Of a DNA stretch of 64,000 bases, positions 1-10,972 are shown one piece after another. The position numbers were made by a program, and so were the translations under genes. The stretch is from Nectonema munidae. Lineage: Eukaryota > Nematomorpha > Nectonematoida > Nectonematidae. The notes below the pieces were generated by a model. It did no database searches and was not told the DNA's origin. It saw nothing but the letters and a program-made list of their open reading frames with translations. The stretch is from assembly GCA_030549495.1 (NCBI GenBank), contig JAUIRK010000880.1, positions 186,001 to 250,000 of the forward strand. The letters run 5' to 3'. Positions within the stretch are counted from its first letter, which is position 1. Every line of letters starts with the position of its first letter.

Positions 1-788
1 TTAAATAAAACAAGGTGATACAGCTTAGAGATCAGATGTACCATTTCCCCTTCCATCAATAATGACAATAATTATTTTCTAATACAATTTACACGAAATA
101 TCTCTTATCAGCAAAGAGGATGTTTAGACTGTTTATATACGTTGCTAATCATTATCTGTTAATTGACCTAAAACTTTAATGAATTCAAAGATGAAATGAT
201 TGTTATGATGATGGCATTAAGATGGTGATGTAAAAATTGAGAATTAAAATTCTGTGCCACCCCTAACTGAATGTGCTCTTCTTGTGATAAGCGCTTATAA
301 ATCATGCCTATTATATTTGATTTCAAATGTCAAATTGCTCGCTTTTTTCTCATGAAAAGATGCCTTCAATTTGAATTTATTTCGAAACATGATAGTTCTC
401 TTTCTTTTAGCATACACACCAATATTCATTTGTTTAGTTGGAACTCCTAAAAACAAGTGTTGCATTTAATCATTTGACTTCACTAACTTTTCAACGTAAT
501 GTCTTAATATTCTAGAAATAAATCTTATTGTGGTACGTGGATTCCTTATTTTTGAAAAAAAAAAATTTTGTTTTAGGTGATCTTAGCATTATTTTTTTAA
601 ATCTTAACGATAAAGAAAACTTCATGAAGTAGAAGTCGGATCTATCGAATTTCTAGTGGCAAAAAAAATTTTTTTAATGCTATGTACTATTCAACTATTT
701 ACTATTCAGCTTATTGTTTTACTTTCAATTTTTTACTAATAAAGCATTTTATTGGGGTATTTTTGTGGAAATTTATTTTTTGTTTTAG
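1..788. other. upstream intron of the hnRNPUL gene, no exon seen
   Basis: This stretch ends in the splice acceptor (TTTTAG) of the first visible exon and is most likely intron. I looked for the preceding exon of the family (the one carrying the Walker A or the segment before 'RxxGL') and did not find it, so it lies left of the window. Around 170-235 there is a segment that resembles 15285-15345 and is probably a piece of an interspersed repeat. Confidence 0.55.
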
Positions 789-3700
789 GTAATCGGTGTT
801 GTTCGAAAACGTAATTATGCTGGACGATGGGATACATTGATTAGCCTGGCTACAAATTGCCTAAATCATATTCTCTCTTTTGCATTCCAACAAAAAAGAA
901 ATTACATTCTCGATCAAGTACTCATTTCACTAATCATTTGATATCATCAACAGCTTCGCATTAACTAATAATTTCCTTTACATAGCGTCTTGTTTTTTGT
1001 CCAGGGTATTTTCCTTTTACATATTATAGGAATGTCACGATTCGATTTGAACCCGGGGTGGCTGGATTAAAACTCTAAGCTTCAACCACTAAGCCATCTG
1101 CCTAGTTAGTTTTTTCAAAAGATTTTTGAAGAAAATCAACAGCAAAGCTTTTATTAGAAATGGAAACAAAATTTGTCTACACTTTTTCTTAACAATTATT
1201 TAACTCAATCCAAAATTTGATTCAGTGGATATGAGCAATCTTTTTGCGACTCATGTTTTTTTTCCTTTGATGGGCCTTTATTATATCCTAAATTTTTACA
1301 TGTATATGAGAATATTAGAATGAAAATTTTAAATATATATACAAAATCAATTTATTAATAAAAAGAAATTTCCGATACTTTTATCATAACTTGTACATTA
1401 AGCCTACTTCTAAACTTGTTCAACAAATATATATATTATAATTGTTTACATACAAAATTTTGTTGATGCTAATAGTAAGATTAGGAGCTTGATCCTTGTT
1501 TAGAAACACTACTTAAAAGCACTGAGCATAAATAACAATCCTGATACTACTTCAAACTAAAGAGAAAGAGAACGTGTGCTTGGAGATTTGATTTTAAAAT
1601 ATAGAAAATTTATAGAGAAAGTATTCACTATGAACGAAACTAAGATTCATATATAAGTGAAAATAATGAAGAAACTATAAATGATAAAGATTTGTAAATA
1701 AATGTAAAATGAGAGAAAAACTGGTGCCTGTCGAGAGTGCGACTCTCAAAATGCGTCTACATCGTTTCTCTTTTGAGAATTCCTTAAAAATAGCTCTCTC
1801 TTTAATGAGTTGACTTTTCTTGAATGATTTAAATTAAGAGGCTGAATTTATTAAATTCGAGGAAAAGATGACGTTTCTTCACTTCATTGAAGGTTTTTGA
1901 TAGATATTTGTATTTGGTAGAAATTGGACATCTCTGTAGTTTTGCATTGCTATTTGACAAAAGTGTTTTATATTGAAAAGTAATTATTTGGATGTTGGAT
2001 TACCTTATTCGTTGAAAGTATAGGCAAGTAGGAGTCGGTATAGTAAGTGAAATTGCTAAGATATATTCTTTTATCAATTCCTTTCTTATGTAAGAATGAT
2101 ATAAAAGAGAACTCCTTTTTAAATACGAAGAGTTGAGAAGTTTTGCTTGAAGAAAGAAGAGGATATTTCCAACAAAAGACAAAGGCAAAGGTACCCTGGG
2201 GTATTTTCATCGAGAAGGCACAATTGCGCCGCTTGTATTGAACTATGAGAAAGTAGGCTTGATACGGAATCGAACCCAAGATCTTGAGCTATCGAATCCA
2301 GCATCTAACCAACCTTACTCACCCCCCCCCCCCCCCCTCCAATTAAAAGAATTTTAATGTCAAAATTGAGGATATGACGAAGCAAATTATTGAATGCATT
2401 AGATGGGGGTTTATTGTGAGGAGAAAATTTAATGAGTTTTATTTTTGTTTGGTTCGAAATCACATGATTTTTGGAGCTTCCTATTGAAATTTGGTTAAGA
2501 TTAATATTCAAATGTTAGTTGCGTAGTTCATTAAATCCTTGGGAGTAGAGAAGATACAAATGTTTTCAGCATATAAAATTACACAAGAAGGTCTCCTCGT
2601 TCGTAATTGCATAACGAAGCCTATTCAATTAGAAAAATGGTGTTTTATGAATACGATTTTTTGAAAAAAATAATATATCTATTCACATCAGCAATCTCTT
2701 TAAAACTATGGCAAATTTTCTTGAAACTCCGGTTATAACTTATTTAGATATAACGAAGAAATTATTGGAAGGAAATTTTTATTTTAACTAAACTATTTAT
2801 GTGAGTTAGTTTTTTCCTTAGGCTAAGTTTTAAAAAATAATCAGATGATTTAAAATTGAATTTATAAGCATTTTAATTATCTTTAAAACATTTTTCAAAT
2901 TTGTCTAAGTTTAAATTTTCCATATAAAAGTTTTAAACTTTTTATTGTTAATTTTTCAAATTGTAAAAGTTGCTTTTGTGATTCCACTATTTTGATGAAC
3001 ACTTTAAAAGGACCAAAATTTTTGAGATAAATAATAATTTATTTTATTTATACTTTGAATAAATAATTTTATTTATTTAAAGTAGATGATTTTAATTTCT
3101 TCAGACACTCATGCCACGCTGGGCGTCAATGGATAAATTCGAAAAGAAATATAATTATTGATTTTTTATAAGGAAAACTTAAACCCCAGGTGTGCCTATC
3201 TTTTAAAAAAAAATTATTTTCCGCGTGTTTTTGTACGCATATAAAAATTTTAAAGAAATATATTTAAATGTCACTTGAAATTCATTATATTCGGTTCCAA
3301 CTGTATCAAGTTTACTTTATCTGTAAGCGTAACAAATGTTATTTTAGACAAACGTTTATGCATCTGCCAGACAACGAAAGTTATCCAAATTTGGAGAGTT
3401 TAAGAAGCGAGCTATTGTAATTGTGCCCGAGGAAAATGAGTTTAAACGGAGAATAGCGCTGAGGAATGAAAATGAAGGAAAGGAAGTTCCTGAGAAGAGC
3501 GTGTTGGATATGAAAGGTGGGTTTGGATATGAAACAGGGCCTTTCATATGTACTTAGTTTATCTACGCCATGTCTTCTTCTTTTTTTAGCGAACTTCAAA
3601 CTCCCATCCATGAAGGATAACTTTTTCGCAAGTATAGAGTTTGTAGAGTTGCCTGAAAGCGAAGCAGTCAATTTGGTTAGTAAGTACAACCAAGAAGCAA

Positions 3701-6700
3701 TGTCCAAAGGCCACTACCCGAATCATCTTGCTGCTAAACGCCCTATCCGAGGTAAGCTACTTTTATTATTCACAAGCACTCTTGTCTTTTGCTTTCTTTT
3801 ACTTCTACAACGAGATAGGTAAAGAAATCTAGCGAATTTTGTGTAAAGTTATCGCTCAGAAATACAAGATTCTATGGGGGAAACAAAAATTTGAAAGATT
3901 TTTCTGAATGTTTTTTTGATGGTGACACAACGTCTCCTACATTAAAATCAATAGAAAAACGATTTGTTAAAGGGTTAGACAGTGTGTTATTTGGATAGAC
4001 TGAGAGTCGGTTCATTTGAGGGAAAAAATTAAATTATTATATAAATAATACATCAAAGAGTGGTGTCATAAAAGTGTATCATAAATTTAATAATATATGA
4101 TTTTCTTGGCACTTTTGGCCTAAAAAACAGAAAATAGCCAAATACCAATCCAACGTGCGTAATTAGTCGTTTTTTATTTGCATCAGAGTTGTGCAGTGGG
4201 GAGTTCGCGAAGTTACAGATTTTGAGTGGGCAAGAGTCGGGTTGTATTTTGTAAGATTTTAAAAAATAAAAAAAACTTAATTTTGTACGCATATACACAC
4301 AGTGCTCCTTCTTTACTCGTTTGGGTTTAAATATATTCTAAATTTTTAAGTATTTCGACTTTTGAGTCGGACATTCTTCCTCCCACTTTCCAAGCCTATT
4401 TTCCAGGAAATATAACGTTGTTAACCAAGGCGTCAAAAATTGAGCTAAAAATTTACAATTTTTTGAATTATACTATAAATCATGTAAGTAGGGTTGTAGA
4501 GGACAAAAATCCGATCACGACTCTAACTAGCCGCAAATATTTGACTCCGAATACTTAAAAAATGCTGACTGGAGAAAATATCTTCATTTTAAAATTTCTG
4601 TTTTTGCAAATAGTTCCTTCATTTCAATTTTGGTAAACATTTTATATTTTAAATGTTTTTCTTTCAACAAATGAAAATTCAACCAAGCCTTTATTAAGAG
4701 AACAATTATAGAAACCATCAAAAGTCGTCTTTGTGAACGGGTGTTCTCTTATTAATGAAATTTGAAGAAACTCATTTAGGATTACTTAGAGAGAAATGAA
4801 ACTAGTCGTTATAAAGATGTGTTTGTTTAATAAAGGGATTTGTTTCAACCTATCTCACTTTTATTCACCTGTCTTTATTGACCTAAAAAAGTTTTCGATA
4901 AAAGGAAAATGATAATAAACTCTTTTAAACATGATTTAGAAGTGTTTAGATCCATGCAAAAATTGTCTTTGCTTGCTCTGCTTATGAGTATAAAAATAAT
5001 AAAGTTAAATCAAAGATACCGCCAAAATTTAAAAGTATTTTTCTTATAACATTTTATTTGCTGTTAAAAAATCCAAACAAAGAACAATTTTTTGCGCTAC
5101 CATGAAGCGTCTTAACATAAACACTGAGATTGAGCAAACAGGATAAGCTAAACACTTCATTATTTACAACGAATGCAGCGAGCGCTTGAGGAACTAGATT
5201 TGCACATCAGTTCCGGCTTTCAGACACACGTAGATTCCTGTATTCCTTCTCTTTCTTCGTTTTGGCATAGCATTCTCGGTTTTTCTTATCAAAAGCTACT
5301 TTGATATTCGGATTTCGAAACTCATAACCTAAGAGTAGAGACACGAGATGAAGAGGAGAAAGAAAAGAATGATCACTGAGTAAAGCGTATTCATTTTTAT
5401 TTCAATAAAACAACATGTAATCATCTGATGAATACCAAAAATCAATAATGTTAAACTTTTTGAATCGATACAAAGAAAAATATTAATTAAAAATTTTAGC
5501 TTAAGCAAATTTAATTAATTTCCACCAATTTCTTCTAGTCCCTCTATTTTCCATCAAGTCCATGAAATAAATTGCGAATGGTATCTTTTATTTATTTTTT
5601 GATAGATCATGTAGCTTGCATCGAAAGGGACCTACATGCAGATGGCTCAACTCTGAAAACTGAAGCGCTAACACGACTGTTAATAAGATTGGGAATTTTA
5701 TCAAATCCAGAAAAATATGGATGATTTTTTAGGCGAAACCGCAATAAACTCCGTTTTTTGGTTTTTTAATAAGTTTGTCTAACGTAAGGAGGACTTCTAT
5801 GTTTTTACCTGCTTACAAAATGATTTTCATCTCATAGATTTTATAAGTTTTCTTGTAAGTTTGAAAAATCTGTTGCAAAATGGTTGAGCTTCATTCTGAA
5901 AAAACCCAATCATAATCGTTAAACGCCTAAAGGATTCTCTAGATTCTGAAGTCTAATCCATATAATAATTGCCGATCTAGAGCCACATTTGCAAATTTTT
6001 CTCCTGAAAAAGCTACAAAACTTGTCAAAGCTCATTAAGAATTATGCAATATGTTTTTTAAAATAAATATTTAGATCTATTAAACTTTTGACATTTTCTT
6101 TATCAAATAAAATATTTTAGTTTTTTCAAACTCATGTTATCAAAAAAAGTTTTCAGTTTTGTCTAGAAAAATCTTAGGTTTTCGAATAAAATCCACGTTT
6201 TCTGGAAAACAGAAAAACTTCGGTTTTCTGAATTTACAAGGACTAGCTTTTACGTTTTTAGATTTTATGCGGGTATGAGTTTTTAAACCTGAGCTGTACA
6301 ACATCATTTGATATTAAATATTTTCTAATGAAATTTTATTTTTTGGTTTTGAAATTTTCTTAGTTGAAGAAACTTCAAGAAATAGAGAAGGGGTAGCCAA
6401 TAACAACACAAGTTCGCACTCACCTTCAGATTCGAAACGACAACGATTCTTGAAGCCGGCCAATCAATGTAATTTTTCTTTTTCTCTTTTTAGCTTTATA
6501 CACTAAACTTTGCCTAATTCGGGGACCCTGAAAAATGGAATTTACGCGAACTTCGTTACAAGTGATTTTTTTCTAGAAGACGCAAAAATGATTTATATCA
6601 AAGTAAACATAAGGAACAAAAGAGAAGTAGAAGTTTATTATAATAATCATTTTATTTATTTATTTTTAGCTTTTGTTTAGTCCTTTCATGAAATTTTTAT

Positions 6701-9700
6701 TTATGAAAGAGTTAAACTGTAACAAAATCTTTTGGAATCATCGCACTAAAATTTTGAAATACTCAAATGAGTTGACTTATCTTTAATTAATTAGTCTGGG
6801 ATAAAAGTATAGGCACAAAGAAGTCACGACAGTGTTCAAAATCATATGCCTTCATAAAAAATTAATAAACTTTTATATTGTCGTAAAGGATCGGAAAAGC
6901 GTTGTATTACTTATACAGTGAAACTTTTATAAAACGTACACGCTTGGGACGGACATTAATGTCCTTTTTAGAGAAGTATTTTTATTGAAGAAATCATCGA
7001 TTAAAAATTGATACTTGATGCTAAAATATTAATCATAAATAAATTGTCCTTACTTTCAATATCCATGGAATAAGGAGGTCTCCGTAGAATGAAGTTTTCA
7101 CCCATTTTATAACTTATGACACCGGTGAACAAGATCACGTGAATTGTCTAAAATTGAAAAAGAATGAAAAAATCCAGAAAATTCGAGTTTTTTTAAACTC
7201 GAGTACAAGTCCTAGTTGTGCATTTTTGTAAAATTCGTCCTTAAAAATTTATCTTTAAACTTATATTTATTGTAAAAGGGGAGTTTGCTTTAATTGCTCA
7301 AATATTTTTTGCACTTGGAAATACAATTCTTTTTTCTTATACTGTCAAAAGTGAAGAAAGGTTTGACATATACAAATTATGCAAAGTTTATTTCTACCCC
7401 TATTCATAGAGCGAGGTGTTACCATTCTCTTTCTCCGACTTTTTATGTTTACTGCTATATATTTATATACTTAAGTTTCATTTCAGTTCTTTCATTTATT
7501 TAAGATTCTGCAAATAGTAGTCCTATGGTGAGACAGCAGCACACTCCACGCCCAAGACCTCCCGTTCATCCAATCAACGCTTCCCACTCGCATCCAGTTG
7601 CTCCTATGCAAAATTATTATGGCATGCCTCAACGTAACACATTTCATTCTCGCTTTTAAATTCTTTTCACGCCATAGTTTCATCCGTGATTACAAATATT
7701 TTATGAAATGATCAGTATCAATAATAATTACTGGGCAGTATTGGTGGCGAATGGAGAAAATGTACGGTTGTCGAATTTTGGCTTGCAATATTTTCATTTA
7801 ATTTAAGCTTAACGCCGTTACCTTTAATTCAATTAGTGATGGAACTGTACCTGATTTTCAAGCGAGTGCCGATACCGGGTACGATACCGCTGTTCATACT
7901 TCATGATGTTTATATAATTAAATATTTTTATTTGCGTCTTTCAAAAATCATACTAATGAAGAACTACTATATCCTTAATATACATCTTAAAGTATAGTGC
8001 CTTTTATCGATTTGGTTAAAGTATAGCCTTGTTAAGAAACCGCATGTGTATGCATCTTTCAAAGAAGTAAATAATAATTTAATCAACTTTCTAAAACACA
8101 TTTCTTTGAACATTAACAAATCAATTGACATCTCTGAAAGTTCTATCATGAAGATAATATATAGATCTGGTCAGAGTGCATAACTTTAGGAATAATCACT
8201 AAGCTTACGTTAGTTCGATATTAAATTGTTTTAACAGATGCTGTAAAGAGATTGAAAACGGCGTTAAGTGAATTAGTATTGGTATCGAAAATGAAAAAAA
8301 TATATTTTCCCTTGCAAAGGAAGTGAATCCCAGGGAAAGTGTAAAGAATTTTTGTTACACTTTCGAAGTAGCAGCGATAAAAAGGGTTAATTCAGCCAAC
8401 CTACATAAAACCCATCATTAGGTAGTGCTGCCTTATAGTTTTTAAATCCAAGTTCTTTCCTCGCCTTGCTAGTAAGTTTACTAGTTTGCCGGGGATGGAC
8501 CATAAAGCAATGGGCACTATTGTTGTCGGCTAAGTTGCTTGTGAATTCTTTTAAAATAATAATTTTAACTCAATTTTTTTTATACTTCTCAGTTTTTTTA
8601 CCTTTCTTATCTTAATCTTATTCCATAAAGGAATATTTATTTTTTAGGGAAAAATAGAAAATAAAATTTTCCTTAGAGCAAACGATTCCATGTATATGCC
8701 AGTTCAATTTAAAATCTTTGGAAGTCTGTTCCAATTTTTTTAATAAAATAGACATTAAATTAAGCAAAAATATTAAATTAGTTGAAGCATGACTCCTTTT
8801 TAGCCTTAAGTGAATTAAAACATTTAAATAAAAGAGTTAACTTCCAAATATATAACTCGCTTTCATTTTGAATTTAATTTTATCCTCGTGGTTGTTTTAA
8901 ATTAATTGTTTAAAAATTCCTGGTTGAGCTGGAAGTATTTTAAATTCTTCTTCCTTAGCTCTGTCCGTTTTATTTTGTTTACCTTACAATATTTCTTACA
9001 AAGAATAAAAATTAGTCTCCATGCGTTTTTGTAGTAGCAAAAATTCCGATCTAATCGCCGCCCGCAATGGATAAATGTTATTTCTTTTTAGAAATAAATA
9101 TGCTTAAATATTATTAATCAATAGGAAAGACATTTTAGGACCAAGCTTTAAAGTGTTTGTATTATTTTTTGTTTCAGCTTGGATGATGATGCCTGGACAA
9201 CCAGCGTATTCTGCCATGGGATACCCGAATCAAGCCTCGTATTCTCCTTCCCAACATATGGCGGTTAATAATAACCCGCAATATTATTTTGCCTCTTATC
9301 AACAGCAACAAGTTCAGGTACTGTCAAGTATTCACTCTGAGTCTTGTTTCCAATTAAAAATTCTTTTAGAAAGAATAAATTTTACAGATGTGTAATTTCA
9401 AAATAAATTACAAATGAATTGAAAATTGGACACTCTTTAGTAAATATTTTACTGTCGATATCTTTAGAGCGTGAATATGGTAATGTAACTCGAAACCTTT
9501 TTTTCAGAGGTTGACGGTTGGTGGAAAATATGGCTCGTCAAACTTAAATTTTGAAATTCTTGAGTTGTGCTAGTAAGCGGTTTTATGTCTTAAGAATGAG
9601 TTTTTTTTTACTTAAAACCGACACTTTTTGAATAATTGTTATCTTAGTTTTAATGGTTTATATGTTTCCTATAGATTTCCCTTAAATCAAATTCTCTTAG

Positions 9701-10972
9701 AAAATAGCAAATTTATTAGAAGCTAAATTGTGTTATAAAATAGGATGTAACTATGAATTGTGGATTTCAAAAAAGTTAAGCCCACAATCTTTTCGGAATT
9801 TATTTTGGAAGCTACCGTATTCACCGACGCATAAGCCGCACTTTTTTTCACTGAAATTCATGGCAAATTAGAAGAGGTGCAGCGTATGCGTGGGGGTACG
9901 TTGAATCGTTACAATCGACGATAAAGACGTGTGATTGATTATGTTTCAAAAATTTTATTTATGTTGCTATAAAATTTCAATCAATTGTATATTTTACATA
10001 TTTGCATGGTTTAATAATAACTTTCAAAGCCATCTTCATTTGTATCATTACCAAACATATTGTCTCATTCCTCTTGGGTCAAATCCACAGCCCGGTAGAG
10101 TCAAAATACAACTCATCAGAGTCCAGTACAGATTCCTCCTGGTCCATCTCATGCTCATCCCACAAGTAATCATCCTGGGTTCCATCTAAAGAGTTGCTGA
10201 TACCACACTTTAAAAACGCAGATTGGATCATGGATTTTGGGATCTCATTCCAACAATATAAGATCCACTGACAAAAGGTAGGTAGATCCACCTTTTTCTT
10301 TTGCCTGTAGGGGTCATTACTTTTTCTCCATTATCCATCCAATTGGCCCACTTGGCTTTTAGGCGATCCTTGAAGGGTTTTGTTAATGCAGATATTGTCT
10401 GTCCTTGTATACGTGTAGGTAAATGGTATTACTTGGTTGAAATTCTGTGCGCCTGAGATAGATAATTGTTGAATAAGTTAATTAAAATGTTGAGTGAGTC
10501 AACATGGTTTGTAATAAGATGAAATTTTTTTTCTGTAAAATTGTTCCCAAATCAGGGGTGCGGCCTATGCGTGTGTGAATACGGTAATTTTTTCCCAATC
10601 TTTAAAAAATAGGCTTAGTGTATTCTAAGTAATAAAAGATATTGTATACATTTATATGTTCAAGTAATTATATCAAATTAAATTTATCAATATGAAACAC
10701 GAAAAATTGGCATATAAACTCGAAATCAAAGCCTCACATATTAGAAGGGATGATAAATGTTGCGTAGATGCGACTTTGAAATAAATTCTATTTTAATAAG
10801 TAAGAGGTCATTCTCGATGTTGAGTATTTCTTTCAGAAAGGCTGGCTGCTTGTTCTTTAAATACCAGTTGCTTTTTTGGGTCAGCATACTTTTAATGTAT
10901 CTTGATTTTTTTTAGAATCCACCTATGTTGGCTCAGTCATATCAAAGTTATATGCAATATAACAGCGGGTAA
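789..10972 (+). CDS. HNRNPUL1: hnRNP U-like protein, 3' part (7 exons, 296 residues)
   Basis: Exons: 789-917, 3348-3516, 3590-3751, 6364-6468, 7505-7633, 9178-9317, 10916-10972. All have AG acceptors and GT donors, and the reading phase carries through every junction. The product is a nuclear RNA-binding protein of the hnRNP U/UL family. Exon 1 gives [11 protein letters not shown] and RNYILDQ, and exons 2-3 give [27 protein letters not shown] and FVELPESEA, closely matching the second half of the P-loop kinase-like domain of human HNRNPUL1 (NVYGSAQRRK, MKANFTLPD). Exons 4-7 encode a tail rich in Q, P, Y, N, S and M ([27 protein letters not shown]). The RGG repeats of vertebrate members are not seen. 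The SAP, SPRY and Walker A exons are outside the window. The stop is TAA at 10970; the same spot also reads as a good donor (GG|GTAAGG), so an extra 3' exon in some transcripts cannot be excluded. UL1 rather than U or UL2 is a judgement from remembered sequences. Confidence 0.9.
1041..1105 (-). repeat. tRNA-derived SINE head (family B)
   Basis: On the minus strand this reads GGCAGATGGCTTAGTGGTTG, which contains a consensus-type RNA polymerase III A box (TGGCTTAGTGG), followed about 35 bases later by GGGTTCAAATC, a near match to the B box. The same unit occurs around 60775/63330, where it is split by a hAT transposon. The stretch between the boxes does not fold as a proper tRNA with its own anticodon arm, so I call it a SINE, not a tRNA gene. 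Confidence 0.65.
2186..2320 (-). repeat. tRNA-derived SINE (family A), copy 1
   Basis: On the minus strand it reads a GGTTGGTTAG head, then GGGTTCGATTCCG (B box), AAGCCTACTTTCTCATAGTT and finally a TCTCGATGAAAATACCCC segment. At least six other copies occur in the window (14568, 29167, 32070, 36819, 50605, 51948), in both orientations and at different degrees of decay. A run of C adjoins the head end. The copy at 36819-36960 is the best preserved. Confidence 0.75.
3752..6363. other. intron of hnRNPUL, nothing recognised
   Basis: A 2.6 kb AT-rich intron ending in TTTTCTTAG before the exon that reads [11 protein letters not shown] see no SINE, transposon end or coding stretch that I can name. 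A segment near 4690-4760 (AAGAGAACA motifs facing each other) might be a worn MITE end, but I cannot define its limits. Confidence 0.5.
6916..7100. mobile_element. short pogo/mariner-type MITE
   Basis: The left end TA|CAGTGAAACTTTTATAAAAC follows a TA dinucleotide and has the form usual for pogo/Tigger-like terminal repeats. The right end carries GTCTCCGTAGAATGAAGTTT, whose reverse complement has the same general pattern (AAACTTCATTCTACGGAGAC). The interior has a GGACATTAATGTCC palindrome. It lies inside an hnRNPUL intron. The right limit is approximate because that terminus is worn. Confidence 0.5.
7634..9177. other. intron of hnRNPUL, no gene seen
   Basis: A 1.5 kb intron. The 12-mer CTTAACGCCGTT near 7808 recurs inverted near 8257, which could mark the ends of a decayed non-autonomous transposon, but I find no matching flanking duplication. 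Nothing coding is visible. Confidence 0.45.
9815..10584 (-). mobile_element. internally deleted pogo-type DNA transposon
   Basis: The element starts CCGTATTCACCGACGCATAA and ends with the inverse of CCGTATTCACACACGCATAG. 24 of the first 27 positions of the two ends match. It is flanked on each side by TA (9813-9814 and 10585-10586), the usual target duplication of Tc1/mariner/pogo elements. It holds the C-terminal part of a pogo-type transposase on the minus strand. At 770 bp it is far shorter than a complete element, so the N-terminal half of the gene has been lost. It lies in the last intron of hnRNPUL, opposite in sense to the host gene. Confidence 0.85.
10079..10387 (-). pseudogene. pogo-like transposase C-terminal remnant
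   Basis: Minus-strand translation gives [20 protein letters not shown], then LPTFCQWIL, then [20 protein letters not shown]. The last is the typical end of pogo/POGK-type DDE transposases (…SF..CGISNALDGSEDD…). The first block is in a different frame from the other two, so the piece is broken by at least one frame change, and the DNA-binding domain and first catalytic residues are missing. It cannot supply an active enzyme. The acidic tail after the last block is common in this family. Confidence 0.8.

Larger units (their letters stand above)
918..3347. other. intron of hnRNPUL holding two SINEs and a C-run
   Basis: This 2.4 kb intron lies between the exon ending in DQ and the exon starting with TNVYA. 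It holds the two tRNA-derived SINEs listed separately and an uninterrupted C-run near 2322-2338. I see nothing else that is coding or conserved. Confidence 0.6.

Noticed and set aside
1041-1105. Possible tRNA genes at this site, 36819 and 60772
   Set aside because: A and B boxes are present, but there is no full cloverleaf, and the units continue into shared tails, so they are SINEs.
3517-3822. Open frame starting inside the short hnRNPUL intron
   Set aside because: It reads through the 73-base intron; only its middle (3590-3751) is true exon sequence.
7808-8268. CTTAACGCCGTT and its inverse as ends of a transposon
   Set aside because: No flanking duplication and similarity stops after 12 bases; may be chance.
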